Positions 27,904-37,751 of a DNA stretch of 64,000 nt are shown piece by piece. The stretch's first letter is position 1, and every line of letters begins with the position of its first letter. The DNA comes from Clostridium lacusfryxellense (GTDB lineage Bacteria; Bacillota; Clostridia; Clostridiales; Clostridiaceae). The notes beneath the pieces were generated by a model, which had not been told where the DNA came from, did no database searches, and saw only the letters and a list, made by a program, of their open reading frames with translations. The position numbers were made by a program, and so were the translations under genes. Location of the stretch: contig NZ_JAHLEB010000010.1 of NCBI RefSeq assembly GCF_018861735.1, positions 55,420-119,419 on the forward strand, given 5' to 3'.

Positions 27904-28171
27904 TGTGGGGACATCGTTTTGTTGGGGGACATCGTTTTGTTGGGGACAGTTAATAACTTGGGGTAATGTTGGGGGATGTAAAGTTGTAAAGTTGGGGACG
28001 GTTAATAACCGTCGGTGTTTTGTTGGGGACAGTTATCAACTTTGGGGTAATGTTGGGGACGGTTAATAACTGGGGTAATGTTGAAGACAGTTAGTAACTT
28101 TTTACTCTAAGGTAAAAGGTAGGGACAGTTATCAACTTTGAAAAAGTTGGGGACAGTTATTAACTTTCCCC
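27904..28171. repeat. Array of degenerate GGGGACAGTTAATAAC repeats
   Basis: The whole gap between sbcD and addA is built of about ten imperfect units beginning (G)TTGGGGAC: near 27905, 27921, 27940, 27968, 27991, 28022, 28051, 28080, 28119 and 28146. Most continue AGTTATCAACTTT or GGTTAATAAC. One is a 17-nt perfect palindrome, GACGGTTAATAACCGTC. The core resembles the palindromic repeats at 40.8-47.3 kb. G is strongly biased to the plus strand, unlike the surroundings. Confidence 0.85.
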
Positions 28172-28178
28172 AGATTTT

Positions 28179-31100
28179 CTATTTAACCTCTACTGATTCA
28201 TCGCTGCTAAATAAGTATAGATAACTTTCTTTAACTTCTTTACCGAGAGTCACCTGAAGTGCCTTTTTATAATAATCTAGCTGAGACCTATATTTCTCTA
28301 TTAGAGGAGTTACCTCTCCATTTTTAACCGAATCAGTTTTATAATCTACGAGAATTATTTGTCCATCTTCCTCAAAATAGCAGTCAATTATACCTTGAAG
28401 TATTATCTTCTCATCTCCATATATTTTCACATCAAGACTTTTGTCTATCTCCGTACTATTAATTTCCATATGGAATGGTACTTCTCTTTTTAAAAGGTCT
28501 TGATTAAATGCTTTTATCATTCTTATGCCAAGCTCCGTTTTAAATAGCTTTAATAATTTATGACTTCGAATACCTTTGCCCTCTTCTTTTGATATTAACA
28601 TTTTCTCAACTAACATTTTAATTTGCAATTCTATATCACTTAACGATTCCACCTTAGATAAATCTAATCTTTGAACCACTGAATGCATAGCAGTTCCTCT
28701 CTCAGCAGGCGTTAGCCCTTTTACTTCCTCTAAGAACTTCGGTTTATTTATAAGTCTTGGAGAATACATATTACTAGATTCTCCCTCGGTTATCTCAACA
28801 TTAAATTTTCTTTTAAGTTCAGTTACTGTAAGTACTGTGGGCATTCTTGTAGACTTCTCATATTTATAAACATATCCAAGCCTTTTCTCTATCTCTTTTA
28901 TAACCCTATCTTTTATAATAATATCTCTTATAACATCATCTTTAACATCATTATCATTAAGCTTATTGTCTATGTTTTCATTATCTATAGACTTATCGTG
29001 TTGGTTCTTTTTATAAAGTTTTGCTAACCTTTCTTCGGCACTTTCAATCAATTCTTCACCTAATGGTTCAATTTTCATTACATCATCTCTGTTCCAGAAC
29101 CTTACCGCAAAACTTGATGGATGATCTATTAGGTGAACATTAGTATCTTCTATCCCTAAACGCTCACGCAAGGGCTTTCCATCAACATGCCTTATTACCG
29201 CAGGTATTATCCAGTCTAAATAACCTTTACCTTTAAGGATTTCATATTCTCCTAGCTTTTCACTTTTGTCTTCTAAACTAGAACTCATTCTAGATAGATT
29301 TTTATCTATGTTTCTCATTGACCCAGTTATTATTAGCTTTTCCTTAGCCCTGGTTAATGCTACGTATAAAACTCTCATTTCCTCTGCAAGACTTTCTATT
29401 TTTATTGTCTTTTTTAGAGCTTGCTTTAATACTGTAGGATAAGAAATTCTTCTTAACGGGTCCACATAATCTGGGCCGTAACCTAAATCATGATGAAATA
29501 ATATGCTCTTATTTATATCCATTAAGTTAAAGTTTTTTCCCATTCCACTTAGAAAGACTACTGGAAATTCTAAGCCTTTACTTTTATGAATACTCATTAT
29601 TCTAACTACGTCCTCATTTTCACCTAATGTTTTAGCACTACCCATGTCTCCGCTGCTTATTTTAAGTTTGTTTATGAAGTTTATAAAATTAAATAATCCT
29701 TTGTAACTTGTCTCCTCGTATTGCCTTGCCCTTTGGAAAAGCACTTTTAAATTGGCTTGTCTTTGGGATCCCCCCGGCATAGCTCCTATATAACCGTAAT
29801 ATCCAGTGTCAGTATATAAGTGCCAGATGAATTCATCAATTGGCATATACGTACAGATCTCCCTAAAGTGATTTAGTTTTATTAGGAATTTCTTTAATTT
29901 TTCCTTTGTTGAATATTTCTCATTGACTGTCCCTTCACAATTCGTTGTTTCTTTATCCACAAGGGCAGATTTTTCATCCACAAAATCGCTATCTTTATCC
30001 CCATTCGCAGTATCTATTTCCCCTGAATTGCTTTTTCCACTCTCGTTAATTCCCGAAAAATTAATCATTGCTTCATAAAAACTGATTTCCCTTTGACCTA
30101 TTCTTATATCCACTATTTCCTCTGAGGTAAATCCTCCTATTGGTGAACGAAGTACTGCAAGCATTGGGATATCCTGCCTTGGGTTGTCTATAATTTGAAG
30201 CAGGCTCATGATTATTTGGATCTCTATGGTACTAAAATATCCTGTACCTGTATCTGCATAAACCGGTATATTCTCAAGATTTAGTTGTTCTAAAAATGGT
30301 GGTGCCCAAGCTGAGGTAGCACGAAGTAATATTACGATATCCTTATACTGGACATCCCTATACTGCTTAATATTTTTATCATATACTTTAAAAGCTTCTA
30401 TTTCATTTCCTTGTTCATCATTATGTGACATTAATTCCTTTATTCTTTTAGCAACGATTCTTGCCTCTAGCTCAATATTAGTTGGGGTTTCTTCTTCATT
30501 TGTTTTTACCTGTCCCTCACTTTGAGTTTCCTCTTCATTTGTTCTTAACTGTCCCTCACCTTCGTCGTCATTTTCTGCGTTATCTTCCCCGACATCTTTA
30601 ATCTCTTTTTCTATAAGATGTAGTTCCACTGGTCCGCCTACTATTCCATTGCCTTCAAGTTCGTCAAAATGAGCTCCTAGGTTTAATGCTTCTTCGTCAG
30701 TATAATCAAGATCTCCAATATTTTTGCACATTATTTGTTTGAAGACATAATTCACGGCGTCAATTACAGCAGATCTACTTCTGAAATTTTTATATAGTGT
30801 TATTTTTCTTGTTTTTGCACCTTCATCCTTAGAATATCTATTATACTTTTCTAAGAAGAGCTCAGGCCTTGCCTGCCTAAATCTATAAATACTCTGTTTT
30901 ACGTCTCCTACCATAAATACATTTGGAGCTCCAATTTTTTCCCTTGAGATTATATTTAATAGAGTTTCTTGTACCATGTTGCTATCTTGATATTCATCTA
31001 TCAGAATTTCTTCATATTTGTTTCTTAGCCCTATGGCTACTGCGGAGGGTTCTGGTTTTCCGTCTTCGCCAATAACCACCTCTCCATCCTCATTTTTTTT

Positions 31101-32360
31101 CATTAAAATATCAAGGCAGTAGTGTTCAAAGTCATTGAAATCTATAATTGATCGTTCCTTTTTCTTTTCCCGATATTTTTCCTGCAAATCAATAACAAGT
31201 CGCGATAATTCCCTCATAAGAGGATACAATTCTTTTATATCTTCTAGTGATGTCTCTGAATTTGCATTCATTATTTGTTCCTGAAGTTCTTGTAATTGTT
31301 TTTTAACCTTATTTCTTATTTCTTGTACTTGTTTTTGTTTTTCCTTATCCTTGCAAGCCTTTATGGTAGTTAGTTTTGCAAAACTTACTTCTTCAAATGC
31401 CGCCCCTAAATTTTCAAAAGAGTTGTTTGCAGCACTTATTAAGTCTGCAATTAATGCTAAATCTGATTCAAAAACCTCCTTATATAAGGTTATTGCCTCA
31501 TTGTTTTCTATTATTTTTAATGCTTTTATCATTACTTTTTCAATGCCTAAAAGCTCTATATTAACATCTTCCATTAAAACTTTTGCCCATGGTGTATCAC
31601 TAAAACTATATCCATCTTTAATGTTAAAATCTTCTGCTGAATCTATTAGCCATTTTGCTGGATTTGTGGAACTCATTGCAAAGTTATAAAGACTTAAAAC
31701 TATACCTTGAAGTCCGAGATCCTCTTTATTATTACTATAGGCTTCTACCAGATTAATAAAGCTAGGGGTGTCCCCAGCATTTTGTTTAGGGGTGTCCCCC
31801 TGATTTTCCTGGGTTCCCTGGTTTTGTTTAGGGGTGTCCCCCAAGTTTTCTTGGTTTTGTTTAGGGGTGTCCCCCAAGTCATATCTATCTTCAAAGAGCT
31901 CCTCTAGAGCTTCCTGTTTTAATAATACCGCTTCTGTTGCATCTGCTATTCTGAAATTAGGATCTAAATCTACAATATGAAAATTATTACGAATAACTTC
32001 AAGGCAGAAGGAGTGAATAGTTGTAATACTTGATTTATTAAGTAATGTTAACTGCCTTTGCAGTAATTTACTTTGAGGATTATTATGAAGTTCTTTAGAA
32101 ATTGCCGCAGCTATTCTCTCTCTCATTTCTGATGCCGCAGCATTTGTAAATGTAACTACTAAAAGCTTGTCTATATCTGTAGGTCTCGCCTCGTCTGTTA
32201 CTATTTTTATTATTCTCTCAACTAGTACTGCAGTTTTTCCAGAACCTGCAGCTGCAGCTACTAAGATATTGCAGTCTCTAGTATAGATAGCCTGCTTTTG
32301 ATCATCTGTCCAGCTTACCCCTTTTTCCTCTTTCTTAATTTCATCTTCCTTTTTAATCAT
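28179..32360 (-). CDS. addA: AddA, helicase-nuclease subunit A
   Basis: A 1393-residue UvrD-type helicase with a C-terminal nuclease. Walker A is AAAAGSGKTA (Lys42), motif II is ILIDEYQDSN, motif VI is VALTRAKEKL, and the nuclease motif is ILVDYKTD near the end. With AddB it processes double-strand ends for recombination. It is about 150 residues longer than usual. Part of the excess is in-frame repeats: four GDTP-type units at about 161-200, and two EGQ(L/V)xTNEEET units at about 600-624. Other hydrophilic linkers are near 780-820 and 1160-1190. The start overlaps the addB stop by 4 bp. Confidence 0.95.
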   Translation of the reverse strand: MIKKEDEIKKEEKGVSWTDDQKQAIYTRDCNILVAAAAGSGKTAVLVERIIKIVTDEARPTDIDKLLVVTFTNAAASEMRERIAAAISKELHNNPQSKLLQRQLTLLNKSSITTIHSFCLEVIRNNFHIVDLDPNFRIADATEAVLLKQEALEELFEDRYDLGDTPKQNQENLGDTPKQNQGTQENQGDTPKQNAGDTPSFINLVEAYSNNKEDLGLQGIVLSLYNFAMSSTNPAKWLIDSAEDFNIKDGYSFSDTPWAKVLMEDVNIELLGIEKVMIKALKIIENNEAITLYKEVFESDLALIADLISAANNSFENLGAAFEEVSFAKLTTIKACKDKEKQKQVQEIRNKVKKQLQELQEQIMNANSETSLEDIKELYPLMRELSRLVIDLQEKYREKKKERSIIDFNDFEHYCLDILMKKNEDGEVVIGEDGKPEPSAVAIGLRNKYEEILIDEYQDSNMVQETLLNIISREKIGAPNVFMVGDVKQSIYRFRQARPELFLEKYNRYSKDEGAKTRKITLYKNFRSRSAVIDAVNYVFKQIMCKNIGDLDYTDEEALNLGAHFDELEGNGIVGGPVELHLIEKEIKDVGEDNAENDDEGEGQLRTNEEETQSEGQVKTNEEETPTNIELEARIVAKRIKELMSHNDEQGNEIEAFKVYDKNIKQYRDVQYKDIVILLRATSAWAPPFLEQLNLENIPVYADTGTGYFSTIEIQIIMSLLQIIDNPRQDIPMLAVLRSPIGGFTSEEIVDIRIGQREISFYEAMINFSGINESGKSNSGEIDTANGDKDSDFVDEKSALVDKETTNCEGTVNEKYSTKEKLKKFLIKLNHFREICTYMPIDEFIWHLYTDTGYYGYIGAMPGGSQRQANLKVLFQRARQYEETSYKGLFNFINFINKLKISSGDMGSAKTLGENEDVVRIMSIHKSKGLEFPVVFLSGMGKNFNLMDINKSILFHHDLGYGPDYVDPLRRISYPTVLKQALKKTIKIESLAEEMRVLYVALTRAKEKLIITGSMRNIDKNLSRMSSSLEDKSEKLGEYEILKGKGYLDWIIPAVIRHVDGKPLRERLGIEDTNVHLIDHPSSFAVRFWNRDDVMKIEPLGEELIESAEERLAKLYKKNQHDKSIDNENIDNKLNDNDVKDDVIRDIIIKDRVIKEIEKRLGYVYKYEKSTRMPTVLTVTELKRKFNVEITEGESSNMYSPRLINKPKFLEEVKGLTPAERGTAMHSVVQRLDLSKVESLSDIELQIKMLVEKMLISKEEGKGIRSHKLLKLFKTELGIRMIKAFNQDLLKREVPFHMEINSTEIDKSLDVKIYGDEKIILQGIIDCYFEEDGQIILVDYKTDSVKNGEVTPLIEKYRSQLDYYKKALQVTLGKEVKESYLYLFSSDESVEVK
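30492..30559. repeat. Direct repeat inside addA
   Basis: Two 29-bp units (30492-30520 and 30531-30559), 39 bp apart, encode EGQVKTNEEET and EGQLRTNEEET. The minus strand reads GAGGGACAGTTAAGAACAAA, close to the dispersed repeat core. Confidence 0.75.
31764..31876. repeat. GGGGACACCCC repeat cluster inside addA
   Basis: Four copies of AGGGGTGTCCCC (31764-31775, and within 31780-31800, 31821-31842 and 31855-31876) occur in 113 bp. Three are preceded by TTTTGTTT. Each core is a small GGGG/CCCC hairpin. On the coding strand they give GDTPKQN units and keep the frame. Confidence 0.9.
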
Positions 32361-35300
32361 TTCTCCTCTTCATCTCCTATCATCTGCGTACTTTCGATGC
32401 TATTCTCCGTAATATCACTCGCTTGATTAGATTCATTCGTTAAGAGCTCCCATATTTCCTTATCCCTCTTGTCTTTTATTATCTTATAATTGTTTTCCTT
32501 TAATGTAGGGTCAAATTGACATACGGCTGTATATTCACAATAACTACAAGGCGTAATATCCTTTTTCTTGTATGGTTTTATCTCTATTTCTCCACTTAAC
32601 ATTCCCTCACATGTTTTTATTAGATTCTCTTTTACGTGATCAAGTAGCATATCGAACTGCTCAGCCGTTGCAACTGATGACCTTGAACCTAATTCTCCAT
32701 TTTTCTTAATGGATGCTGGAACAACCAGAGACGCACCTTCAATATTTCTATCCATTTCCCTAATTATCTTAGTATCTGCTAGGAGTAGCCCCTTCATTTT
32801 CAAGGCTTTCATTATAGCTTTTTCAAGTTCTTCTTCATTAAGATTATTTTTAGCTTTTATAACTGGGTCATCTATTTTAAAATACAATATACCTGCTGGA
32901 AAAATTGGTTCTTTAGAAATATCACTCTGCTTGGAAATCGTTCTTTCGTTTCTAAGCATAGCGTCCAAATAGGTAAGTAGTTGTATTTGAAGTCCATAAT
33001 ATACGTCAGATAGTTTAAAGTCTTTATTTCCTGATTTATAATCTATTATTCTGTAAAATTCTTCGCCCTCTGTAATTAGCTTATCCACTCTATCTATCCT
33101 GCCAACTAGGTTCACAATCTCACCTGTGGATAGTTCTACTTTTATTGGTGGATAATCTCCCTCTTCAAATCCAAATGATACTTCATATCCAAAAGGTTCG
33201 AATCCACTATTTTTCATTTGCTCAACAATAACATAGATAGTTTTCTTTAAAACTCTCTTTAATCTCTCTGTAAAGTACTTATACCTTGGTGTGCTATTTA
33301 AAATGTACCCGCTCGAACCTTCTGAGGCTTCCTTTTCTACTATGCTTGCTATGTTTTGCTCGCACCACACTTTATCTAAATTCGCCCATTTCAGCTCACT
33401 TTTATCCACAAGTTTTGAAAAATCATCAAGTACACTGTGCATAAAACTACCCAAATCTGGTGACGAGAATGTAAAAGTTTTTCTATCCTTTGCTTTTAAT
33501 CCATATTGCACAAAATAAGCAAAGGGACACTCTTCATATTTTTCTATTCTTGATACACTGAAATAGTTTTTATCCCCATAAAGTCGTTTAACCTTTTCTT
33601 TTTTAAGCATCTTGACTTCATTTTTATAGTCAAACCCTTGAAATATGGTATTACTCTTTTCTTTCCATAATGGGTCCTTTTGGTACCATTGGTAAACCTC
33701 AACCCAAAGTGGAGAAATAATTCCGTCTTCTAAATATTTTCTTAATGCAAATATTAAATCATTAAAAGTTGGAATTTTAGCGTTTACTTGCTGCATGTCA
33801 CGCGCTATCCCAATATCGCTTAACCCGTTTATACCAATTAATTCATCACTTGCTATTGTTATATTACTTTCTTCTTTGAGACCTTTAAATAAGGCTTTAA
33901 ATCTTGATATTATAATAGATGGACGCATGGTTTTGCCTTCATAATCAGCAATTGGATAACTTATATTTAAATATTTACTTGGGATGGTTATGGTAGCATA
34001 GATTAAATACTGCTCATTAAACACCTCAGTTTTTGTGTCACTGGCTAGTTCTACATCATTCGCTTTTAAAATTATTCTATCATCATCTGTGAATATCCCC
34101 TCTTCCTTACTTGCCCTTGGGAACACTCCATCATTTACACCTACGATATATAAGGCTTTTATTTCATGACTTTTTATACGTTCAACGCTGCTAATTGTTA
34201 CGCCATCAAGTGCTGGAGGAATAAGCCCCATCTTGTGTTTGCTAAATCCCATGGATAGAACTTTTACAAAATCCTCGAGAGATAAAGTTTCAGTCCCAAG
34301 TACCTCCACCATCTGATCTAATAGTTCCATAACTAGGTTCCATATTTTACTGTACTCTGTAACAAGGTCCTGGGCACCTTCATTTTTGAAATTTTCTATC
34401 CACATCTCGATAGTTTTATATACGTTTATGGTTTCTAAAAATTCAAATAGAGATGTACATATTTTTGTGGTGCTGCATCCACCTTTTAACTTTTCTTTGA
34501 ATGCAATTAGAGGTGTTATTATTGCTGCTCTAGTGTCATTTAATATTTTAATGGTGTTTTCTACTTTTAAAGTTTCGGCTTCTACTTTTAATGTTTCAAC
34601 TTCATCTTTACCTAAAGATTCTTTTTCAGCATCATAGTAGTCTCTAAAATAGTATTCTATTTTCTCCTGCCATAAATCGGACTCTGTCCATTTTCTTATG
34701 CCTTTTATGCCTGATGCTATGACGAAATTTTCTAATATATCTATATGCTCTTTCTTTATATCTAAAAGTCCCGTTTTAAGATACCTAAACATCGCCTCAT
34801 AGCTAAAGTTTTTAGTGAAAATCTCAACAACTCCTGTTATTAGAACAATTAAAGGATTACTTGTTATATCCTTTTTCTTATCTATGAATAGTGGAATATT
34901 GTATTCCGTAAATATAGCTTTTATAAGCTTTTCGTAGGATGGTAAATCTCTAGTCACAACTGCTATTTTATTAAATCTTATATTCTCATCACGGCAAATT
35001 CTTAAAATATCTTTTGCCACGTGTTCAACTTCAGAGTATGCATTAAGGGCTTTAAATACCTTTATATTTTCGCATTTAGCAACTGATGGCACATATGGAA
35101 ATGCAAAATAATTTTTCTCAAGAAATGAAATCTCACCATTTCCTTTAAATTTATGTTCTTTATTTCCTGCAAGTTCTATTGCCTTTTCTATGCTTGTACC
35201 ACTATCTTCTATCAAACTTAAAAGCTTGTCCTCTGTCAATTTTATAGAATAAAATGCATCAGAAGGCTCCATCATTTTTGAATGTTCTGAGCTTTTTAAT

Positions 35301-35989
35301 GGCAATGTTATATTTATTCTTTTAGCCTTTGAGAACAGCCTTTCTAATACTCCATACTGCTGTGGAGTAAACCCTGTAAATTCATCAAGCCAGAATTCTG
35401 CTCCGTCGAAAATGCTACAATCATCAAAAGCACTAATTAGGCGTGTCAAATCATCATCCGGATCCACGTAATTTAGATTTAATATATTATCAAACTGCTC
35501 ATATATGAGAGATAGATCAGTTATTTTATCTATTAATAAAGGGTTATCCCCTAAGTTTTCTTTTGCTTTTTTTAAATTTTCAATTGTTATTTTATACTTT
35601 TTAAACTCTGTAATAACGCCCGCTACATTGTCTACAAATCCTTTTTTCTTAGCTGCACCTTTGAATACCTTGAAGTTTTCTATATTCTTTTGCATTATGC
35701 TGTGGATAAGCATAACCTTTCCTGAAGTATCCATAGGTTTTCGAGTTATTCCACCAACTTCACTAAATACTCTGTATGCTAATCTATTAAAACTAAGTAC
35801 TTGGACGTTTTTTATTCCTGTGGACCCAACAACCTTTATAAGGTTTTTTTCAGCTTGAAAGGAGAATTGTTCTGGGACCAAAAGTACTAAGGGTTTTTCA
35901 ATTTCTTCTAAACTTCTATTTTTTATATCCTCTAAGCAGAAAGTACTTTTCCCTTTTCCAGCTCCTCCATATATAAATCTTAAACTCAC
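32357..35989 (-). CDS. addB: AddB, helicase-nuclease subunit B
   Basis: A 1210-residue subunit of the AddAB end-processing complex. Walker A is YGGAGKGKST (7-16). The C-terminal nuclease has RIIDYKSG, and an iron-sulfur cluster is indicated by Cys in EECPFAYF and in PCSYCEYTAVC, the typical AddB 4Fe-4S site. A near-duplicate VETLKVEAETLKVEN occurs at about 465-480. The start is ATG 35989 with AAAGGACG upstream. It is the first gene of the addB-addA-sbcD-sbcC cluster. Length is typical for Firmicutes. Confidence 0.95.
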   Translation of the reverse strand: MSLRFIYGGAGKGKSTFCLEDIKNRSLEEIEKPLVLLVPEQFSFQAEKNLIKVVGSTGIKNVQVLSFNRLAYRVFSEVGGITRKPMDTSGKVMLIHSIMQKNIENFKVFKGAAKKKGFVDNVAGVITEFKKYKITIENLKKAKENLGDNPLLIDKITDLSLIYEQFDNILNLNYVDPDDDLTRLISAFDDCSIFDGAEFWLDEFTGFTPQQYGVLERLFSKAKRINITLPLKSSEHSKMMEPSDAFYSIKLTEDKLLSLIEDSGTSIEKAIELAGNKEHKFKGNGEISFLEKNYFAFPYVPSVAKCENIKVFKALNAYSEVEHVAKDILRICRDENIRFNKIAVVTRDLPSYEKLIKAIFTEYNIPLFIDKKKDITSNPLIVLITGVVEIFTKNFSYEAMFRYLKTGLLDIKKEHIDILENFVIASGIKGIRKWTESDLWQEKIEYYFRDYYDAEKESLGKDEVETLKVEAETLKVENTIKILNDTRAAIITPLIAFKEKLKGGCSTTKICTSLFEFLETINVYKTIEMWIENFKNEGAQDLVTEYSKIWNLVMELLDQMVEVLGTETLSLEDFVKVLSMGFSKHKMGLIPPALDGVTISSVERIKSHEIKALYIVGVNDGVFPRASKEEGIFTDDDRIILKANDVELASDTKTEVFNEQYLIYATITIPSKYLNISYPIADYEGKTMRPSIIISRFKALFKGLKEESNITIASDELIGINGLSDIGIARDMQQVNAKIPTFNDLIFALRKYLEDGIISPLWVEVYQWYQKDPLWKEKSNTIFQGFDYKNEVKMLKKEKVKRLYGDKNYFSVSRIEKYEECPFAYFVQYGLKAKDRKTFTFSSPDLGSFMHSVLDDFSKLVDKSELKWANLDKVWCEQNIASIVEKEASEGSSGYILNSTPRYKYFTERLKRVLKKTIYVIVEQMKNSGFEPFGYEVSFGFEEGDYPPIKVELSTGEIVNLVGRIDRVDKLITEGEEFYRIIDYKSGNKDFKLSDVYYGLQIQLLTYLDAMLRNERTISKQSDISKEPIFPAGILYFKIDDPVIKAKNNLNEEELEKAIMKALKMKGLLLADTKIIREMDRNIEGASLVVPASIKKNGELGSRSSVATAEQFDMLLDHVKENLIKTCEGMLSGEIEIKPYKKKDITPCSYCEYTAVCQFDPTLKENNYKIIKDKRDKEIWELLTNESNQASDITENSIESTQMIGDEEEK

Positions 35990-36117
35990 AAAAACACGTC
36001 CTTTCTTTTTAACTTAGGAACGTCGAAATAGACTAGTATTTAATTCCTTTATCTACTTTCACGTTCCCTTATACATTATACCATGTATGATTTCCTTATA
36101 TATTAACATTTAATTAC

Positions 36118-36295
36118 AAATATTCTAATGGAGAATTTGTAAGCTCTATGTCAGATGAAATTGCATCAATGTCAGAGGAGATAGAAGCCACAGTAAATCA
36201 AGTAAGTAACGCCGTACAAATTTTGGCACAAAATTCACAGCTCTCTGCGGAAAGCACAAAAGTTCAATGGATTAGTTCAGAAATTTAAAATATAA
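36118..36295 (+). pseudogene. C-terminal remnant of a methyl-accepting chemotaxis protein
   Basis: The plus strand reads EFVSSMSDEIASMSEEIEA, then TVNQVSNAVQILAQNSQ, the conserved end of the chemotaxis signalling domain. One frameshift near 36260 separates this from the tail NGLVQKFKI and stop (36293-36295). The start and most of the receptor are missing. It lies between addB and the acetyltransferase, with no ribosome binding site. Confidence 0.85.
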
Positions 36296-36377
36296 GTTGC
36301 ATTGTAAAAGTAGTACTAACCATATGGGCGTTTCCGGTGGAATGTTTTAATACTCTATTGTATGAATGTTTGTTTTT

Positions 36378-36430
36378 AAAAGGGGGTGACTCGTCGTATG
36401 ATAAAAAATCATATGATGGTCACCCCCTTT
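36378..36430 (-). terminator. Terminator of the acetyltransferase gene
   Basis: AAAGGGGGTGAC and GTCACCCCCTTT form the base of a long hairpin with further pairing (ATCATATGAT region) 7 bp past the stop codon. Confidence 0.85.
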
Positions 36431-36436
36431 AACTAA

Positions 36437-37606
36437 TTACACATTATCTATTTCAGGGAAGAAAAAAGGTAACGGAAACCAAGATTTTATAAGACTATTC
36501 TTGCGTGATTGTTCACTCACAAGTGATTGTTCACTCACAAGTGAGTGTTCATGATTAAACGTTCTTAGTGAAGAACATAAAAAATTCATAGCTTCTAAAT
36601 GTGACATTTTAATATCAGCAGAAAGTTGCGTGTCCTCAACAGTTATATCATTTCCAACTTTAATAATAATTTTGTCTCTATTTAATATTTCGATTATTAA
36701 CTGTCCCTCTACTAATACCTCATATTTAGACTTTAAATTTAAAAATGCCTTGATAAAATTTTTATAATTAAATATATTAAGGCATGTAATAGGCTGAATT
36801 TTATATGATTCACATATACTTGCCAAATAACCAATAGGTTCTTGTCTAAACATCGCTACGACTACATCTATCTTATCTTTATTAAACTCACTTATTATAT
36901 TTGATAAGACATTTCCTAAAATCTCATAATCTTCAAGGTATATCTCAATCACCTTATCAAAGTTTTCTGATAAGATGACGTAGCCTAAAAGCTTGTCCCG
37001 ATTATATATTCCTAGAGGGTTGCTCTTCCAACTTTTGCATATATCAACAAAACTAATTAAATCTCTTGTACAATGTACCTGCTGTTTATTAAACAAGCTA
37101 TAAATCCTCTTTAATTCATCTTCCGATAACTCGTCAAATGTCGAGAGGGATATATTATTATCATAAGACATTTTATTATGCTTAAGGTTAACTCTATTTA
37201 TTTCAAAAATAACCTGACTACCTGTAGGCGTAAATCCAAAGTATTCGTATCGTTGTCTTTGTCCACCTAATATTGCAAAATCTATAGATTCTTCCTTCAT
37301 TTCATTAACTGTTTTGTTCATAAGTTCTATCATATATCCTTTATTACGCGAGTATGGATGAACTGATACAGTGCCTATTCCCTTAACTTTTAAAGTTATA
37401 TCTAGCACATTAAGCTCTAGTGGAAAACACCCTACCATCGCTTTAATTTTATCATTTTCTTTTACTAGAAGATGATTAGTTGCGGTGTCTATCTTTGCGT
37501 TATATACCTTAGGTAATAACTCTTTAAAATCTATACTAAACACATAATTTCCAAAGTCTAAAATGTCCTCAAAATCCTCTGGTGCTCCCTTTACAAAGCT
37601 TACCAT
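36437..37606 (-). CDS. GNAT family N-acetyltransferase (Eis-like layout)
   Basis: A 389-residue protein. The N-terminal 150 residues are a GNAT domain with the acetyl-CoA site region GIGTVSVHPYSRNKGYMIELM and FAILGGQRQRYEYFGF. A second GNAT-like region (about 170-280) and an SCP2-like C-terminus (about 285-370) give the three-part Eis-type layout. Substrates of this group are amines or aminoglycosides; none can be named. Near the C-terminus, SLVSEQSLVSEQ is a tandem 18-bp duplication. The start is ATG 37606 with a GGGGG site upstream. It is monocistronic. Confidence 0.85.
   Translation of the reverse strand: MVSFVKGAPEDFEDILDFGNYVFSIDFKELLPKVYNAKIDTATNHLLVKENDKIKAMVGCFPLELNVLDITLKVKGIGTVSVHPYSRNKGYMIELMNKTVNEMKEESIDFAILGGQRQRYEYFGFTPTGSQVIFEINRVNLKHNKMSYDNNISLSTFDELSEDELKRIYSLFNKQQVHCTRDLISFVDICKSWKSNPLGIYNRDKLLGYVILSENFDKVIEIYLEDYEILGNVLSNIISEFNKDKIDVVVAMFRQEPIGYLASICESYKIQPITCLNIFNYKNFIKAFLNLKSKYEVLVEGQLIIEILNRDKIIIKVGNDITVEDTQLSADIKMSHLEAMNFLCSSLRTFNHEHSLVSEQSLVSEQSRKNSLIKSWFPLPFFFPEIDNV
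36508..36550. repeat. Short tandem repeat in the acetyltransferase gene
   Basis: The 18-bp unit TGTTCACTCACAAGTGAT occurs twice with a third partial copy, giving SLVSEQ twice in the protein. The unit contains TCACTCACAAGTGAG, an imperfect palindrome. Confidence 0.75.
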
Positions 37607-37751
37607 ACTAGCCCCCAGTTTAATTTATTATTATACTTCTTTGTAAATATTAATAATTCTGCTTATCAATGTATATTTTAACGTTTATCTTACTATTTAT
37701 ATAATATGTCATTTAGCAATTAGTAATTAGTAATTAGCAAGGAGGATTATA

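Noticed and set aside
27720..28066. Open plus-strand frames over the sbcD start and the repeat array
   Set aside because: They are low-complexity translations of the repeat or antisense to sbcD, with no ribosome site.
31764..31876. A CRISPR-like array in addA
   Set aside because: Repeat cores are 12-22 bp, spacers are short and coding, and the reading frame is kept; there are no cas genes.
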